Assembly (NCBI RefSeq): GCF_027706725.1
Contig: NZ_JAQFWQ010000019.1
Coordinates: 19,776 to 83,775, forward strand
From: Nocardiopsis endophytica
Lineage (GTDB): Bacteria; Actinomycetota; Actinomycetes; Streptosporangiales; Streptosporangiaceae
DNA: 64,000 nucleotides
Direction of reading: 5' to 3'
Both the position numbers and the translations under genes were made by a program. A model generated the notes under the pieces. The model saw only the letters and a list, made by a program, of their open reading frames with translations. It had not been told where the DNA came from and did not search any database. Positions 16,292-25,757 of the stretch are shown piece after piece. Numbering within the stretch: the stretch's first letter is position 1; every line of letters begins with the position of its first letter.

Positions 16292-18643
16292 CAGCAGCGC
16301 GGACGCCTCCCGCACGGCCGCGGCGTAGGCCGGGTCCAGCACGTAGAACGAGTGCCCCAGGATCTCCGGGTACAGCGCCTCCCCGGCCGGGATGTCGTAC
16401 TCGCGCGGATCGGGCAGCGCACCGGTGTCGGGCAGGGTGCGCCCGCCCGCCGGGGCCGTGTGCACCGGCCCGCCGATCGGGTCGGTGACCCGCCACAGGT
16501 TGCGCCAGCCGGCCACCCGCGCCGCGGCGTCGGCCAGCGCGGCCGGGCCGAAGTAGGCGGGGAAGTAGCGGGTGTACAGGCGGTACAGCGGGGACCCGTG
16601 CGTCACCACGGCCACCGCGGGGCGCACGTGCGGCGGGAGCTGCCACACCGTGGCCGCCGCCAGCACCGACCCCTGGGAGTGCCCGGAGAGCACCACCCCC
16701 TGCCCGCCCTCGGCCGTGGCGGCCACCCGCGCCACCAGCTGGGGCACCGTCCGCTCGGCGTAGGAGGGCGGCGCCAGCGGGTGCGCCACCCGGGGCCAGA
16801 AGGTGCCGACGTCCCACAGCACGCCGACCGCCTGGCGGACGGGGCGCCGCCGGTAGGCGCTGAAGCCGATGCCCACCAGCGCCACCAGCATCAGCGCGCC
16901 CAGCCACGAGCCCACCGTGACCAGCAGCCCCACCGCCTCCTGCAGCGCGCCGTCGGGGCCGGGGGCGACCGCCGCCGGAGGGGCCGCCGGCTCCGCGCGC
17001 CCTCCGGGCACGGCGGTCAGCCGCCCGGTGCCCACCGCGAAGGCCACCAGCGCCACCAGGGCCACGCCGGGCAGCAGCACCGCGCCCAGCGCCACCGGCA
17101 GCGACTCGGTCATCCGCCCCATGGCGCGGGCCCGGGCGATCATGCGGGTGCGGAAGCCGCCGCGCCGCCGCCCGTACTCGGCGGCGGTGAGCGACTCCTC
17201 CTCCCTGGTGCGGTGCCGCAGGCGCAGCCAGAACCACAGGGCCGCCCCGGCGACGATCACCGCCTCCAGGGAGAAGGCGAGCTGGAGCCAGGAGAAGGCG
17301 GCGGGGGCCTGCAGCGGCAGGCACCCGGCCTCCTCGGCGCCCGGATAGTGGCACCCGCCGAGGAACCCGGCGCTCTGGTAGACCACGGCGGCCGAGAACA
17401 CCCCGCCGAGCAGCACCCCGACGGCCGCGGCGGCGGGTCCGGCCAGGCCGCGCATCGCGGTGTCGCGCTTGAGGGGCGTGCGCGCGTACATGGCGGCGGC
17501 GGCCGCGAACTGGACCGCCACCAGCACGCACTGGAGCCCGAAGAGCGTGTTCAGGCCTTCCGCGAAGCCGGGCAGCCGCCCCTCGGCGGACCAGCCCGGC
17601 CGCGGCCAGGCGGTGTACAGCAGGGACGCCCCGGACAGGACCAGGGCGGTGTCGCGCAGCCGGGCGCAGATCCGGTCGGCGCTGCGGTTCCAGGTGTGGG
17701 CGGTGCCCGGCACCAGGGCCATCAGCGACGCCCCGGCGACGACGGCGGCGAGCAGCCCGAGCAGCACGGTCCCCGCCGCGGGCGCCCCTGCGGCGCGGTC
17801 GTACAGCGTGGGCGGGACCGCCGCGAGCAGCCCCACCGTCCCGGCGGCGACCGCGAGGTGCACCGACCGCAGCCGCCCCATGATCATGCTGTTCCGCCAG
17901 AAGTGCGGGCGGCTCAGCGGCGCGTCGGGGGAGGGGGAGGGCGCGGTGCCCTGCGCGGCGGCCTCGTAGACGCTGGTGGTGCGCCGGGAGAGCCGCCACA
18001 GCAGGGCCGTCGCGGCCAGCGGCAGCAGCGCCCCGGCCGCCAGCGACAGCCCGGGGCGGGCCAGCAGGCCGCCGGGGGCCGACAGCTCGCCCAGCAGCGG
18101 GCGCAGCTCGGCGCAGTGCTCCCCGTAGGCGGGGCACTGCCAGCCGACCAGGTCCATGCCGATGCCCGCGGCGGCCAGCACCAGCAGCACCGTCAGGCTC
18201 AGGGCGATCAGCCGCGACGCCGACCCGTAGGCGATGTCGGCCAGGCGGTGCAGGCGCGACGGAGCGGCGCCGGCACCGGCGGCGCCGACGCGGTTGCCGG
18301 TGCCCGAGGCGCCCTGGGCCCGGGCGGCGTCCCCGTCGGGCGGCGCCGGGCGCATCCAGTAGGCGATGTTGGCCAGGATGAACGGCAGCAGGAGCAGCCA
18401 CAGCGCGCGGGAGGCCCGTCCGGAGGTGAGGTTGCCCCAGGCGAAGATCTCCCGCGGAACGCCGGGGACGGTCTCGGTGTCGGGGGCGCGCCGCCAGCGG
18501 AAGAACCCGGCGAGCCGGTCGCCCCCCACCCGGACCACGGGCTCCACGTCCAGCAGCTCCTCGGCCTGCCCGCCGCTGACCCCGTGGATCCGGAGCTCGA
18601 CGATGCGCGGATCGGAGGGGGCGGGGGATCGGTCCTCGGGCAT
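16193..18643 (-). CDS. Large multi-pass membrane protein with alpha/beta-hydrolase (lipase-like) domain
   Basis: 816 aa. It opens with a soluble strand IVELRIHGVSGGQAEELLD, like the start of a hydrolase, followed by about nine to eleven membrane helices. A C-terminal segment carries the nucleophile elbow VVLSGHSQGSVLAAATVWQL (G-x-S-x-G). HGVSG near the N-terminus may form the oxyanion region, which would make the membrane helices a large insertion inside one hydrolase fold. The catalytic His may be in EILGHSFYVLD near residue 770. The acidic tail overlaps DUF2516 on the other strand. Substrate unknown; a lipid or ester at the membrane is a guess. Confidence 0.7.
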   Translation of the reverse strand: MPEDRSPAPSDPRIVELRIHGVSGGQAEELLDVEPVVRVGGDRLAGFFRWRRAPDTETVPGVPREIFAWGNLTSGRASRALWLLLLPFILANIAYWMRPAPPDGDAARAQGASGTGNRVGAAGAGAAPSRLHRLADIAYGSASRLIALSLTVLLVLAAAGIGMDLVGWQCPAYGEHCAELRPLLGELSAPGGLLARPGLSLAAGALLPLAATALLWRLSRRTTSVYEAAAQGTAPSPSPDAPLSRPHFWRNSMIMGRLRSVHLAVAAGTVGLLAAVPPTLYDRAAGAPAAGTVLLGLLAAVVAGASLMALVPGTAHTWNRSADRICARLRDTALVLSGASLLYTAWPRPGWSAEGRLPGFAEGLNTLFGLQCVLVAVQFAAAAAMYARTPLKRDTAMRGLAGPAAAAVGVLLGGVFSAAVVYQSAGFLGGCHYPGAEEAGCLPLQAPAAFSWLQLAFSLEAVIVAGAALWFWLRLRHRTREEESLTAAEYGRRRGGFRTRMIARARAMGRMTESLPVALGAVLLPGVALVALVAFAVGTGRLTAVPGGRAEPAAPPAAVAPGPDGALQEAVGLLVTVGSWLGALMLVALVGIGFSAYRRRPVRQAVGVLWDVGTFWPRVAHPLAPPSYAERTVPQLVARVAATAEGGQGVVLSGHSQGSVLAAATVWQLPPHVRPAVAVVTHGSPLYRLYTRYFPAYFGPAALADAAARVAGWRNLWRVTDPIGGPVHTAPAGGRTLPDTGALPDPREYDIPAGEALYPEILGHSFYVLDPAYAAAVREASALLLPGTVGPVPAAAPDAAHGGADVEDEDQGGDQG

Positions 18644-18706
18644 GTTCGGATTGTCCCACGCAGGCCACGGCCCGTAGGGGGTTGCGGGCGGCCGTACCCG
18701 GCCGAC

Positions 18707-19615
18707 TCAGGCCACCAGGGCGTTGTCAGCGGTCCAGGTGTTGCAGGAGCCCGGGCTCTGCCCGTCCAGACCGCGCCGCACCCACTGCCGGCTGTTCTCC
18801 GCCGAGCCGTGGGTGCGGTCGTCGGCGGGCCCGTCCGGGCGGTCGGCGGTGGCCTCGGAGTCGTCCAGCACCGCGCGGACGTCCTCCTCCTCCAGCGGAT
18901 ACGACACCGCCACGGCGCCCAGGAAGACCCCGGCCAGGCAGTTGGCCTGCAGCTCGGACCGGCGCGTCCAGGCGTTCTGCGCGATGCGGTCCTGCTCCTG
19001 CCCGCGCCGCTCGTGGTAGTACTCCAGCACCCCGGCCTCGCCCTGCACGTGGTGGCCGTACTCGTGGGCGAGCAGCGAGGCGTAGACCGCCCCGTTCGCC
19101 TCGCCCCGCCATTTGCGCACGACGTCCTCGGTGCCGATGTAGATGCTCTGGCTGGTGCGGCAGTAGAAGGCCCCCGCCTCGGAGGGGTAGTCCCGGCACG
19201 GGCTGGTGCCCGGCTCGGTCCAGAACACCCGCGAGGGCGGGTCGAAGGCCAGCCCCGCCTTGGCGAACTGGGTGGACCAGGCCTGGTCCAGGCAGTCGGC
19301 GATCGTGTTCAGGAACCGCTCCATGGAGGCGGGGTCGTCCACGTCGGGGTCGGGCGCGGGGCAGGGCAGCGGCGCCAGCCGCCCGGTGCCGTACAGCGGG
19401 TTGTCGACCAGGGCCTCCCGGCCCGTGGGCGCCCCGCCGGAGTCCGGGGCGGCGGCCTCGTCGGGGGCGGCGGAGCCGGGCCCCTCCCCGGGCGCGGAGG
19501 AGCCGCCCGTGGCCGACCACAGCAGCACCGCGAGCGCCACCACGGCCGCGGCGAGGGCCGCGTACAGCGCGTTGCGCCCGCCGGGGCGCCCCCGGCCGCC
19601 GTACCCCTGCGCCAC
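18707..19615 (-). CDS. Neutral zinc metallopeptidase (YpfJ-like), downstream paralog
   Basis: 302 aa. One N-terminal membrane helix (about 17-38) is followed by a Ser/Ala/Gly-rich linker and a C-terminal PF04228 domain. HEYGHHVQGEAG supplies the HEXXH zinc site, and TRRSELQANCLAGVFLGAV the downstream Glu ligand. Paired Cys residues suggest an extracytoplasmic, disulfide-bonded domain. GTG 19615 was chosen; AGGAGG lies 3 nt upstream. It lies 11 bp downstream of a paralog, so the two form an operon. Confidence 0.88.
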   Translation of the reverse strand: MAQGYGGRGRPGGRNALYAALAAAVVALAVLLWSATGGSSAPGEGPGSAAPDEAAAPDSGGAPTGREALVDNPLYGTGRLAPLPCPAPDPDVDDPASMERFLNTIADCLDQAWSTQFAKAGLAFDPPSRVFWTEPGTSPCRDYPSEAGAFYCRTSQSIYIGTEDVVRKWRGEANGAVYASLLAHEYGHHVQGEAGVLEYYHERRGQEQDRIAQNAWTRRSELQANCLAGVFLGAVAVSYPLEEEDVRAVLDDSEATADRPDGPADDRTHGSAENSRQWVRRGLDGQSPGSCNTWTADNALVA

Positions 19616-19626
19616 GGTCCTCCTCG

Positions 19627-20586
19627 CTACTCGACCAGGCCGTCGTCCGCACTCCAGGTGTCGCACGCGGCGGGGTCCCGGCGGTCCATGCCGTGCTCGG
19701 TCCACAGGGCGCCGTTCTCGCCGGTCCCGTGCGTGCGGTCCGCCGAGTCGTAGTCGCCACGGCGGCGGGCGTCTTCGAGGATATGCTCCCGCTCCTCGTC
19801 CCCGATCGGGAAGCTCGTCTCCACCGCCCCCAGGAACGTGCCGCCCAGGCAGTTGGCCTGCAGCTCGCTGCGGCGCGTCAGCCGGTCGCGCGCGGCGGCG
19901 TCGGATGCGGCGCCGCGCTCGGCGTTGAAGCGGGCCAGGATCCCGGACTCGCCCTGAACGTGGTGCCCGTACTCGTGGCTGAGCACGAAGGTGTAGGTCT
20001 CCGGGCCGCCGCCGTCCCAGGAGTCGGCGACGATGTCCTCCACGCCCAGGTAGAGCCCCTTGTTGGCCTGGCAGTAGAAGGCCGACGTCCCCTCGGCGGG
20101 GAAGTTGCCGCAGGGGCTCTGCCCCGAGGCGTACCAGAACACCCGGGTGGGCGGCTCGAAGTCCATGTCCCCCTCGGCGAACCGGTCCTGCCACGCGGTG
20201 TCCAGGCAGTCGGTGATCTCGTGCAGGAACGCCTCCATGGACTCCCGGTCCTGCGGGTCCACCTCCGGCGCCGGGCACTCCACCTCGGTCATCTCGCCGG
20301 TGGTGCGCAGCGGGTCACCGGCCGCGCCGCCCGCCCCCGTCCCGGAGCCGGTCCCGGCGGAGGCCTCCTGCGCCGACGCCGGCCGCGCCTGCGCCGTCCC
20401 GGGCGGAGCCGCCAGCTCCGACACGGTGAGGAACCCGGCCAGCCCCACCGCCCCGAGCCCGGTGAGCAGCACGAGCCCCACCACCGGCCCCATGGGCGGG
20501 CGCGGCGGGCGCTCGGGCAGCAGCGCACGCGCCCCCGCGCCGCCTGCCCGGCCCGCGCGCGCGAAGCGCGTCCCCGTCGCGGCCAT
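19627..20586 (-). CDS. Neutral zinc metallopeptidase (YpfJ-like), upstream paralog
   Basis: 319 aa. ATG 20586 lies 11 nt after AGGAGG. A basic N-terminus, one membrane helix (about 35-57) and a disordered linker precede the peptidase domain. SHEYGHHVQGESGILARF holds the HEXXH site and LTRRSELQANCLGGTFLGAV the third ligand. Spacing of motifs and Cys residues matches the neighbour at 18707-19615, so the pair arose by tandem duplication. Family members resemble E. coli YpfJ, whose substrate is not known. Confidence 0.88.
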   Translation of the reverse strand: MAATGTRFARAGRAGGAGARALLPERPPRPPMGPVVGLVLLTGLGAVGLAGFLTVSELAAPPGTAQARPASAQEASAGTGSGTGAGGAAGDPLRTTGEMTEVECPAPEVDPQDRESMEAFLHEITDCLDTAWQDRFAEGDMDFEPPTRVFWYASGQSPCGNFPAEGTSAFYCQANKGLYLGVEDIVADSWDGGGPETYTFVLSHEYGHHVQGESGILARFNAERGAASDAAARDRLTRRSELQANCLGGTFLGAVETSFPIGDEEREHILEDARRRGDYDSADRTHGTGENGALWTEHGMDRRDPAACDTWSADDGLVE

Positions 20587-20732
20587 GCGCCGCCTCACCT
20601 CCTGGAGCACCGATGGAGCACCGACCCCGGCGGCGTCGGGCCCCCGGGCGCCGACACCCCGTCGATTATGACGGGTTTCCGAGGTTCGTCCGGCACGGAC
20701 CCTGGAGGGGGAACCGCTAAGCTCGCTTCCCG

Positions 20733-22520
20733 ATGCCGATGACCGCGGCCCCGGGACGGGGCGCCCGCGCGGCCGTGGCGGTGTGCGCCGCGGCCCTCGC
20801 CGTGCTGCCCTGGTCCGCGCCGGCCGCGGCCGCCCCGCGCGACGGCGCGGAGACCCCCGAGGCGCACACCGTCCCCGAGGGCGCCGACGCCGACGCCACC
20901 ACCGTCGACATCAGGCTGCGCATCGACTCCGAGGGCGTCGTGCACGCCGAGGAGACCCTGGAGTTCGGCTCCGGCGCGGGCGCCGCCTTCACCCGCGGCC
21001 TCGGCGCCCGCGAGGACTACGACACCGACCGCGACCGCGTCTTCCCGGTGGAGGGCGTCCGGGCCCGGGACGGGTCGGGCGCGGAGCTCCCGGTGCGCAC
21101 CGAGGAGAACGGCGACGCCCTCGACCTGGTCGTCGAGCGCGGGGACGCCGGGTCGGCGGTGCTCACCTACACCGTGCGCGGCGCTCTGGAGGAGACCGGC
21201 GACGGGGTCGAGCTGGAGTGGACCCCGGTGGCCGGGTACAGCGCCCCCGTCGCCGAGACCAACGTGCGGGTGGACGCCCCGATGCCGCCGCGCGCCCTGT
21301 CCTGCACCGCCGGGGACCCCCGCAGCTCCATCTACTGCACCTCCTCGGACATGGGCGGCCACGGGGCGGAGACCGCGCGCTTCCTGCAGGCGCGCATGGA
21401 GCCCGGGCAGCGGCTCTCCGTCGCGGTGGCCTACCCGCCCGGCACGGCGCCCGCCGAGCCGGTCCTCGACCGCACCTGGTCGCTCACCTCCGCCTTCGCC
21501 ATCACCCCCGTCACCGGATCGGTCTTCGGGCTGCTGCTGGTGGGCCTGCTGGGCGGGCTGGCGGCGCTCATCCGCATCCGCGGCCAGGACGAGCGCGCCC
21601 TGCGCACCGAGTCCGGCGCCGCCGCCAACGTCCCGCTGGCCCCGGTGCCCGGCCTGCCCGGCGGCATCCGCTTCCGCCCGCCGGACGGGGTGCACCCGGG
21701 CCAGATCGGCACCCTCATCGACGAGCAGGCCGACGTGGTCGACATCGCGGCCACCGTGGTCGACCTGGCCGTGCGCGGCCACTACACCATCGAGGAGCTG
21801 CCGCACGACCACCCGGCCTCGGTGGACTGGGTGCTCAGCAAGCGGGTCCCCCCGGCCGACGAGGAGCTGCTCCCCTACGAGCGGATGCTCATGGACGCCC
21901 TCTTCGAACGGAGGGTCAAGGTGCGTCTGTCGCACCTGCGCCGCGGCGGCTTCGGCGCCCGCCTGGGGGCCGTGCGCGACGAGCTCTACCGGGACATGGT
22001 GCGGCTCAAGTGGTTCGCCCGCCGCCCCAACGTCACCCGGAACCGGTGGGCCACCGCCGGGATCGGGCTCACCGCCGCCGGGGTCGCCCTCACCGTGGTG
22101 CTGGCGGCCTTCACCCACGCCGCCTTCACCGGGCTGGCCGTGGTGATCGCCGGGGCCGCGATGACGCTCGGCGCCCAGTACATGCCGGCCAAGACCGCCA
22201 AGGGCAGCAGCGTGCTCGCGCACGCCATGGGGTTCCGCGCCTTCCTGATGAGCGCCGAGGCCGAGCACGTGCCCGAGGGGCACCGGGTGGAGCTGTTCTC
22301 CCGCTACCTGCCCTACGCGCTGATCTTCGACAACGTGGACCGCTGGGCCAGCGTGCTGGCGGCCGCAGGGGAACGGGAGGAGAGCGCCAACAAGCGCCTG
22401 CCGTGGTACGAAGGGCCCGAGGAGTGGCACGTGGGCGACTTCGCCGAGTCCATCCGGGCGTTCGTGGTCACCCTGTCCGGAGTCGTCTCCAGCGCCCGCC
22501 ACTTCCGGGCGCTGGGCTGA
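20733..22520 (+). CDS. DUF2207 domain-containing membrane protein
   Basis: 595 aa. Signal peptide (about 1-34, ending APAAAAP), then an extracellular DUF2207 beta domain with the early block [21 protein letters not shown] membrane helix lies at about 255-275 and two more at about 440-480. A cytoplasmic stretch has [20 protein letters not shown] and [14 protein letters not shown], standard for the family. A Gly/Ser-rich C-terminus is lacking here. Unknown function; abundant in actinobacteria. dtd follows 23 bp downstream. Confidence 0.9.
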   Translation: MPMTAAPGRGARAAVAVCAAALAVLPWSAPAAAAPRDGAETPEAHTVPEGADADATTVDIRLRIDSEGVVHAEETLEFGSGAGAAFTRGLGAREDYDTDRDRVFPVEGVRARDGSGAELPVRTEENGDALDLVVERGDAGSAVLTYTVRGALEETGDGVELEWTPVAGYSAPVAETNVRVDAPMPPRALSCTAGDPRSSIYCTSSDMGGHGAETARFLQARMEPGQRLSVAVAYPPGTAPAEPVLDRTWSLTSAFAITPVTGSVFGLLLVGLLGGLAALIRIRGQDERALRTESGAAANVPLAPVPGLPGGIRFRPPDGVHPGQIGTLIDEQADVVDIAATVVDLAVRGHYTIEELPHDHPASVDWVLSKRVPPADEELLPYERMLMDALFERRVKVRLSHLRRGGFGARLGAVRDELYRDMVRLKWFARRPNVTRNRWATAGIGLTAAGVALTVVLAAFTHAAFTGLAVVIAGAAMTLGAQYMPAKTAKGSSVLAHAMGFRAFLMSAEAEHVPEGHRVELFSRYLPYALIFDNVDRWASVLAAAGEREESANKRLPWYEGPEEWHVGDFAESIRAFVVTLSGVVSSARHFRALG

Positions 22521-22543
22521 GGGAGCAGCGGGAGGGAGCGCGC

Positions 22544-22969
22544 ATGCGCGCGGTTCTGCAGCGCGTCGACGGGGCGTCCGTCGACGTCGGCGGGGACACG
22601 GTCGGGTCGGTGTCCGGGGAGGGGCTGTTGGCCCTGGTGGGGGTCACCCACACCGACACCGGCGAGCAGGCGCGCGCCATGGCCCGCAAGATCTGGAACC
22701 TGCGCATCCTGGAGGGCGAGCGGTCCTGCTCGGACGCCGGAGCGCCGGTGCTGGTGGTCAGCCAGTTCACCCTCTACGGCGACGCGCGCAAGGGGCGGCG
22801 GCCCACCTGGCAGGCGGCGGCGCCCGGGCCGGTCGCCGAGCCGCTCGTCGACGCGGTCGTCAAGGAGCTGCGCGACCTGGGCGCGCACGTGGAGACCGGC
22901 GCGTTCGGGGCGCACATGCGGGTCGGGCTGACCAACGACGGCCCGTTCACGGTGCTCGTGGAGGTGTGA
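22544..22969 (+). CDS. dtd: D-aminoacyl-tRNA deacylase
   Basis: 141 aa. Hydrolyses D-aminoacyl- and mischarged glycyl-tRNA. The active-site signatures are [17 protein letters not shown] (SQFTLYG) and the cross-subunit loop [11 protein letters not shown], which carries the Gly-cisPro-like GP dipeptide. The ATG follows GGGAG at 22530-22534. Length is normal for the family. Confidence 0.95.
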   Translation: MRAVLQRVDGASVDVGGDTVGSVSGEGLLALVGVTHTDTGEQARAMARKIWNLRILEGERSCSDAGAPVLVVSQFTLYGDARKGRRPTWQAAAPGPVAEPLVDAVVKELRDLGAHVETGAFGAHMRVGLTNDGPFTVLVEV

Positions 22970-22977
22970 GCGCCGTG

Positions 22978-23079
22978 GGGCCACCCCCGCCGGGGGGGCC
23001 CCGGCCGGGGCGGCCGAGGGTGCGGGGGGGGGGGGGCGCGGGGGGGGCCCCCGGGGGGGGGGGCCCCCACGGCGGGGGC
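22978..23079. other. G-homopolymer-rich inverted repeat between dtd and phoP-like gene
   Basis: Runs of 13 G (23024-23036), 8 G (23040-23047) and 11 G (23053-23063) occur within 40 bp. GCCGTGGGG at the left (about 22973-22981) and CCCCCACGGC at the right (about 23064-23073) are complementary. It may act as a terminator for both convergent genes and could form G-quadruplexes. Homopolymers this long are also prime places for sequencing or assembly error. Confidence 0.6.
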
Positions 23080-23080
23080 G

Positions 23081-23770
23081 TCAGTCGGCGTCCGGCTCGA
23101 ACTTGTAGCCCAGCCCGCGCACGGTGACGATGTGGCTGGGGGCGCCCGGGTCGGTCTCGATCTTGGCGCGCAGCCGCTTGACGTGCACGTCCAGGGTCTT
23201 GGTGTCGCCCACGTAGTCGGCGCCCCAGACCCGGTCGATGAGCTGCATCCGGGTGAGCACCCGCCCGGCGTTGCGCAGCAGCACCTCCAGGAGCTCGAAC
23301 TCCTTGAGCGGCAGCTGCACGTTCTCCCCGCGCACCGTCACCACGTGCCGCTCCACGTCCATCCGGACCGGGCCGGCCTCCAGGGCGGCGGGCTCGACCG
23401 GCTCCTCCTCGCCCTGGCGGCGCAGCACCGCGCGGATCCGGGCCACCAGCTCCCGGGAGGAGAAGGGCTTGGTCACGTAGTCGTCGGCGCCCAGCTCCAG
23501 GCCGACCACCTTGTCGATCTCGCTGTCCTTGGCGGTCAGCATGATCACCGGGACGTTGGACTTCTGGCGCAGCGTCCGGCACACCTCGGTGCCGGGGAGC
23601 CCGGGCAGCATGAGGTCGAGCAGCACGAGGTCGGCGCCGCTGCGGTCGAACTGCTCCAGCGCCACGGTCCCGGTCTCCGCGACGGCGACCTCGAACCCCT
23701 CCTTGCGCAGCATGTACGACAGGGCATCGCTGTAGGATTCCTCGTCCTCAACGACGAGTACACGCGTCAC
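23081..23770 (-). CDS. phoP: OmpR/PhoB-type response regulator (PhoP/RegX3)
   Basis: 229 aa. The receiver has acidic residues EDE at 8-10, the phosphoacceptor Asp52 in LLDLMLPG, Thr in MLTAKD and Lys in YVTKPFSS. The C-terminal winged helix ends HIVTVRGLGYKFEPD. Sequence and context match mycobacterial RegX3 and Streptomyces PhoP, the phosphate-starvation regulator. It is the second gene after the kinase, 43 bp downstream, with phoU divergent from the pair. Confidence 0.9.
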   Translation of the reverse strand: MTRVLVVEDEESYSDALSYMLRKEGFEVAVAETGTVALEQFDRSGADLVLLDLMLPGLPGTEVCRTLRQKSNVPVIMLTAKDSEIDKVVGLELGADDYVTKPFSSRELVARIRAVLRRQGEEEPVEPAALEAGPVRMDVERHVVTVRGENVQLPLKEFELLEVLLRNAGRVLTRMQLIDRVWGADYVGDTKTLDVHVKRLRAKIETDPGAPSHIVTVRGLGYKFEPDAD

Positions 23771-23813
23771 TTTCGCTGCCTCCCAATCGCGTTGGGTCGA
23801 TGCGGCCCGGCGG

Positions 23814-24971
23814 TCATCCGGCGTGCGCCGGGGACCGGTCCGCGTCCTCGGTCCGGGGAAGACGAAGGGTGAACGTCGATCCCGAACCCTCCTTGCTCCA
23901 CACGGTCACTTCACCGCGGTGGTGGGTCATGATGTGCTTGACGATGGCCAGTCCCAGTCCGGTCCCCCCGGTCTCCCTGCTGCGGGCCGCGTCCACCCGG
24001 TAGAAGCGCTCGAAGATGCGCTCCAGGTCCTGCGGGGGGATGCCGATGCCCTGGTCGGCGACGCTGATCTCGACGGCGCTCTCGGTCTCCTCGGCGGTGA
24101 CCGAGATGCGGGTCTGCTTGGGGCTGTAGGCCACGGCGTTGGAGACCAGGTTGCGCAGGGCGGTGGCGAGCAGCCCCTCGTCGCCCATGACGGTCAGGCC
24201 GCCGGAGTCGCCGGAGGCCAGCTCGATCCGCTTGGCGTCGGCGGCGGTGCGCACCGTGTCCAGGGCCTCCTCGATCACCGCGTCGACCTCCACCTCGGCG
24301 GGCTCGGCCATCGGCTCGGCGCCCTGGATGCGGGACAGGGTGATCAGGTCCTGGATGACGTGGGTGAGGCGGCCGGCCTCCTGCTGCATGCGCCCGGTGA
24401 AGCGGCGCACCGCCTCGGGGTCGTCGCTGGCGTCGGAGATGGTCTCGGCCAGCAGGGACAGCGCCCCCACCGGCGTCTTGAGCTCGTGGCTGATGTTGGC
24501 GACGAAGTCGCGGCGGACCGCCTCCACGCGCAGCCGCTCGGTCTGGTCCTCGGCCAGCACCAGCACCAGGCCGGTGCCGCCGAGCGGGGCGACGCGCACC
24601 GCGAAGGAGGTGGAGTCGGGGCCGAACTTGCGGACCGCGACCTCGATCTCGGTCTCCCGGATCACCCCGTCCCGGCGCACGTGGCGGGCCAGCGCCAGCA
24701 GGTCGCCGATGACCAGTTCCTCGCCGCGGACGATGCCGTAGGCGCGCGCGGCCGAGCTGGCCCGCAGCACCCGGTCGGCGGGGTCGAGCACCACCGCGGA
24801 GGAGGGCAGCGCGGCCAGCACCTCGGCGATCCCCGGGGGGAGGTCGGCGGGCTGCGGGGGATCGGGGGACAGGGGCGCGCGGCCCCGGCCGAACGGGATC
24901 GCCAGGCCGGCACCGAGCCCGACCGCGAGCCCGACGAGGGCCGCGATCGCGGTCACGAGTTCGCCTTGCAC
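23814..24971 (-). CDS. phoR: Sensor histidine kinase (PhoR/SenX3)
   Basis: 385 aa. One N-terminal membrane helix (about 5-26), a PAS-like region (about 48-145), then the dimerisation/phosphoacceptor block NISHELKTPVGALSLLAE with His162. N-box VSNAVAYSPKQ, G1 ADQGIGIPPQDLERIFERFY and G2 GTGLGLAIVKHI are intact. The lack of a large extracellular domain fits SenX3-type kinases, which respond to the phosphate transporter through PhoU rather than binding phosphate directly. GTG start at 24971; divergent from phoU. Confidence 0.9.
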   Translation of the reverse strand: MQGELVTAIAALVGLAVGLGAGLAIPFGRGRAPLSPDPPQPADLPPGIAEVLAALPSSAVVLDPADRVLRASSAARAYGIVRGEELVIGDLLALARHVRRDGVIRETEIEVAVRKFGPDSTSFAVRVAPLGGTGLVLVLAEDQTERLRVEAVRRDFVANISHELKTPVGALSLLAETISDASDDPEAVRRFTGRMQQEAGRLTHVIQDLITLSRIQGAEPMAEPAEVEVDAVIEEALDTVRTAADAKRIELASGDSGGLTVMGDEGLLATALRNLVSNAVAYSPKQTRISVTAEETESAVEISVADQGIGIPPQDLERIFERFYRVDAARSRETGGTGLGLAIVKHIMTHHRGEVTVWSKEGSGSTFTLRLPRTEDADRSPAHAG

Positions 24972-25042
24972 ACTTCGATCGTAATCGGACAGACCGCCGC
25001 TTTACCCGTCTGACCATGTGTTACAACCGAGGTTTCGGCATT

Positions 25043-25071
25043 GTTCACCGATGCTTACGGTGAGCTTCAAC
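25043..25071 (+). promoter_or_regulatory. PHO-box-like direct repeats upstream of phoU
   Basis: Three 7-nt units at 11-nt spacing: GTTCACC (25043-25049), CTTACGG (25054-25060) and CTTCAAC (25065-25071). The first and third match the GTTCACC-like units of Streptomyces PhoP boxes; the middle is degenerate. It lies in the 123-bp gap between phoR and phoU, so the regulator encoded next door could control both. Confidence 0.55.
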
Positions 25072-25094
25072 TAACGGCTGGGACGATTGAGACC

Positions 25095-25757
25095 ATGCGC
25101 GACACTTACCACGAGGAGCTGGACGCCCTCGGCGGACGCCTCATCGAGATGACGCGGCTCGCCCGGCACGCCATCGCCCGTGCGACCACCGCCCTGCTGG
25201 ACGCCGACCTGACCGCGGCCCAGGAGGTGATCTCCGGGGACGAGGACATCAACCGCCTCGACGAGGAGATCGAGGCGAGCGTCTTCGACCTGATGGCACG
25301 GCAGCAGCCGGTCGCCACCGACCTGCGGACCATCATCACCGCGCTGCACATGTCCGGCGACCTGGAGCGGATGGGCGACCACGCGGTGCACATCGCCAAG
25401 ATCGCCCGGCGCCGCCACCCCGACTCGGCCATCCCCTCCGAACTGCGCTCCATCGTGCTGGAGATGGGGCACCAGGCCGAGCTGCTGGTGATCAAGGCGG
25501 GCGAGGTCGTGGAGAACCGGGACGCCGAGACCGCCCTGGAGCTGGACAGCGACGACGACCGGATGGACAAGCTGCGCCGCAAGCTGCTGCGCCGGATCCT
25601 GTCCCCGGAGTGGAAGCACGGGGTCGAGTCGACCATGGACGTCACCCTGGCGGGCCGGTTCTACGAGCGGTTCGGCGACCACGCGGTGCACGTCGCCGAC
25701 AACCTGGTCTACATGGTCACGGGGGAGAAGCCCAAGGACTTCGAGCCGGAGGCCTGA
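25095..25757 (+). CDS. phoU: Phosphate signalling/transport accessory protein PhoU
   Basis: 220 aa, all helical with the two PhoU repeats. Metal-binding motifs appear as ALHMSGDLERMGDHAVHIAK (about 90-109) and AGRFYERFGDHAVHVADN (about 191-208), each with the ExxxD pattern. PhoU links the Pst phosphate transporter to the PhoR-type kinase. ATG 25095 starts MRDTYHEELD, the normal N-terminus. It is divergent from phoR-phoP and has a PHO-box-like array immediately upstream. Confidence 0.95.
   Translation: MRDTYHEELDALGGRLIEMTRLARHAIARATTALLDADLTAAQEVISGDEDINRLDEEIEASVFDLMARQQPVATDLRTIITALHMSGDLERMGDHAVHIAKIARRRHPDSAIPSELRSIVLEMGHQAELLVIKAGEVVENRDAETALELDSDDDRMDKLRRKLLRRILSPEWKHGVESTMDVTLAGRFYERFGDHAVHVADNLVYMVTGEKPKDFEPEA

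Noticed and set aside
22978..23079. CRISPR or tandem-repeat array
   Set aside because: The repetitiveness comes from homopolymer G and C runs with no repeat-spacer pattern. No CRISPR array is visible anywhere in the window.
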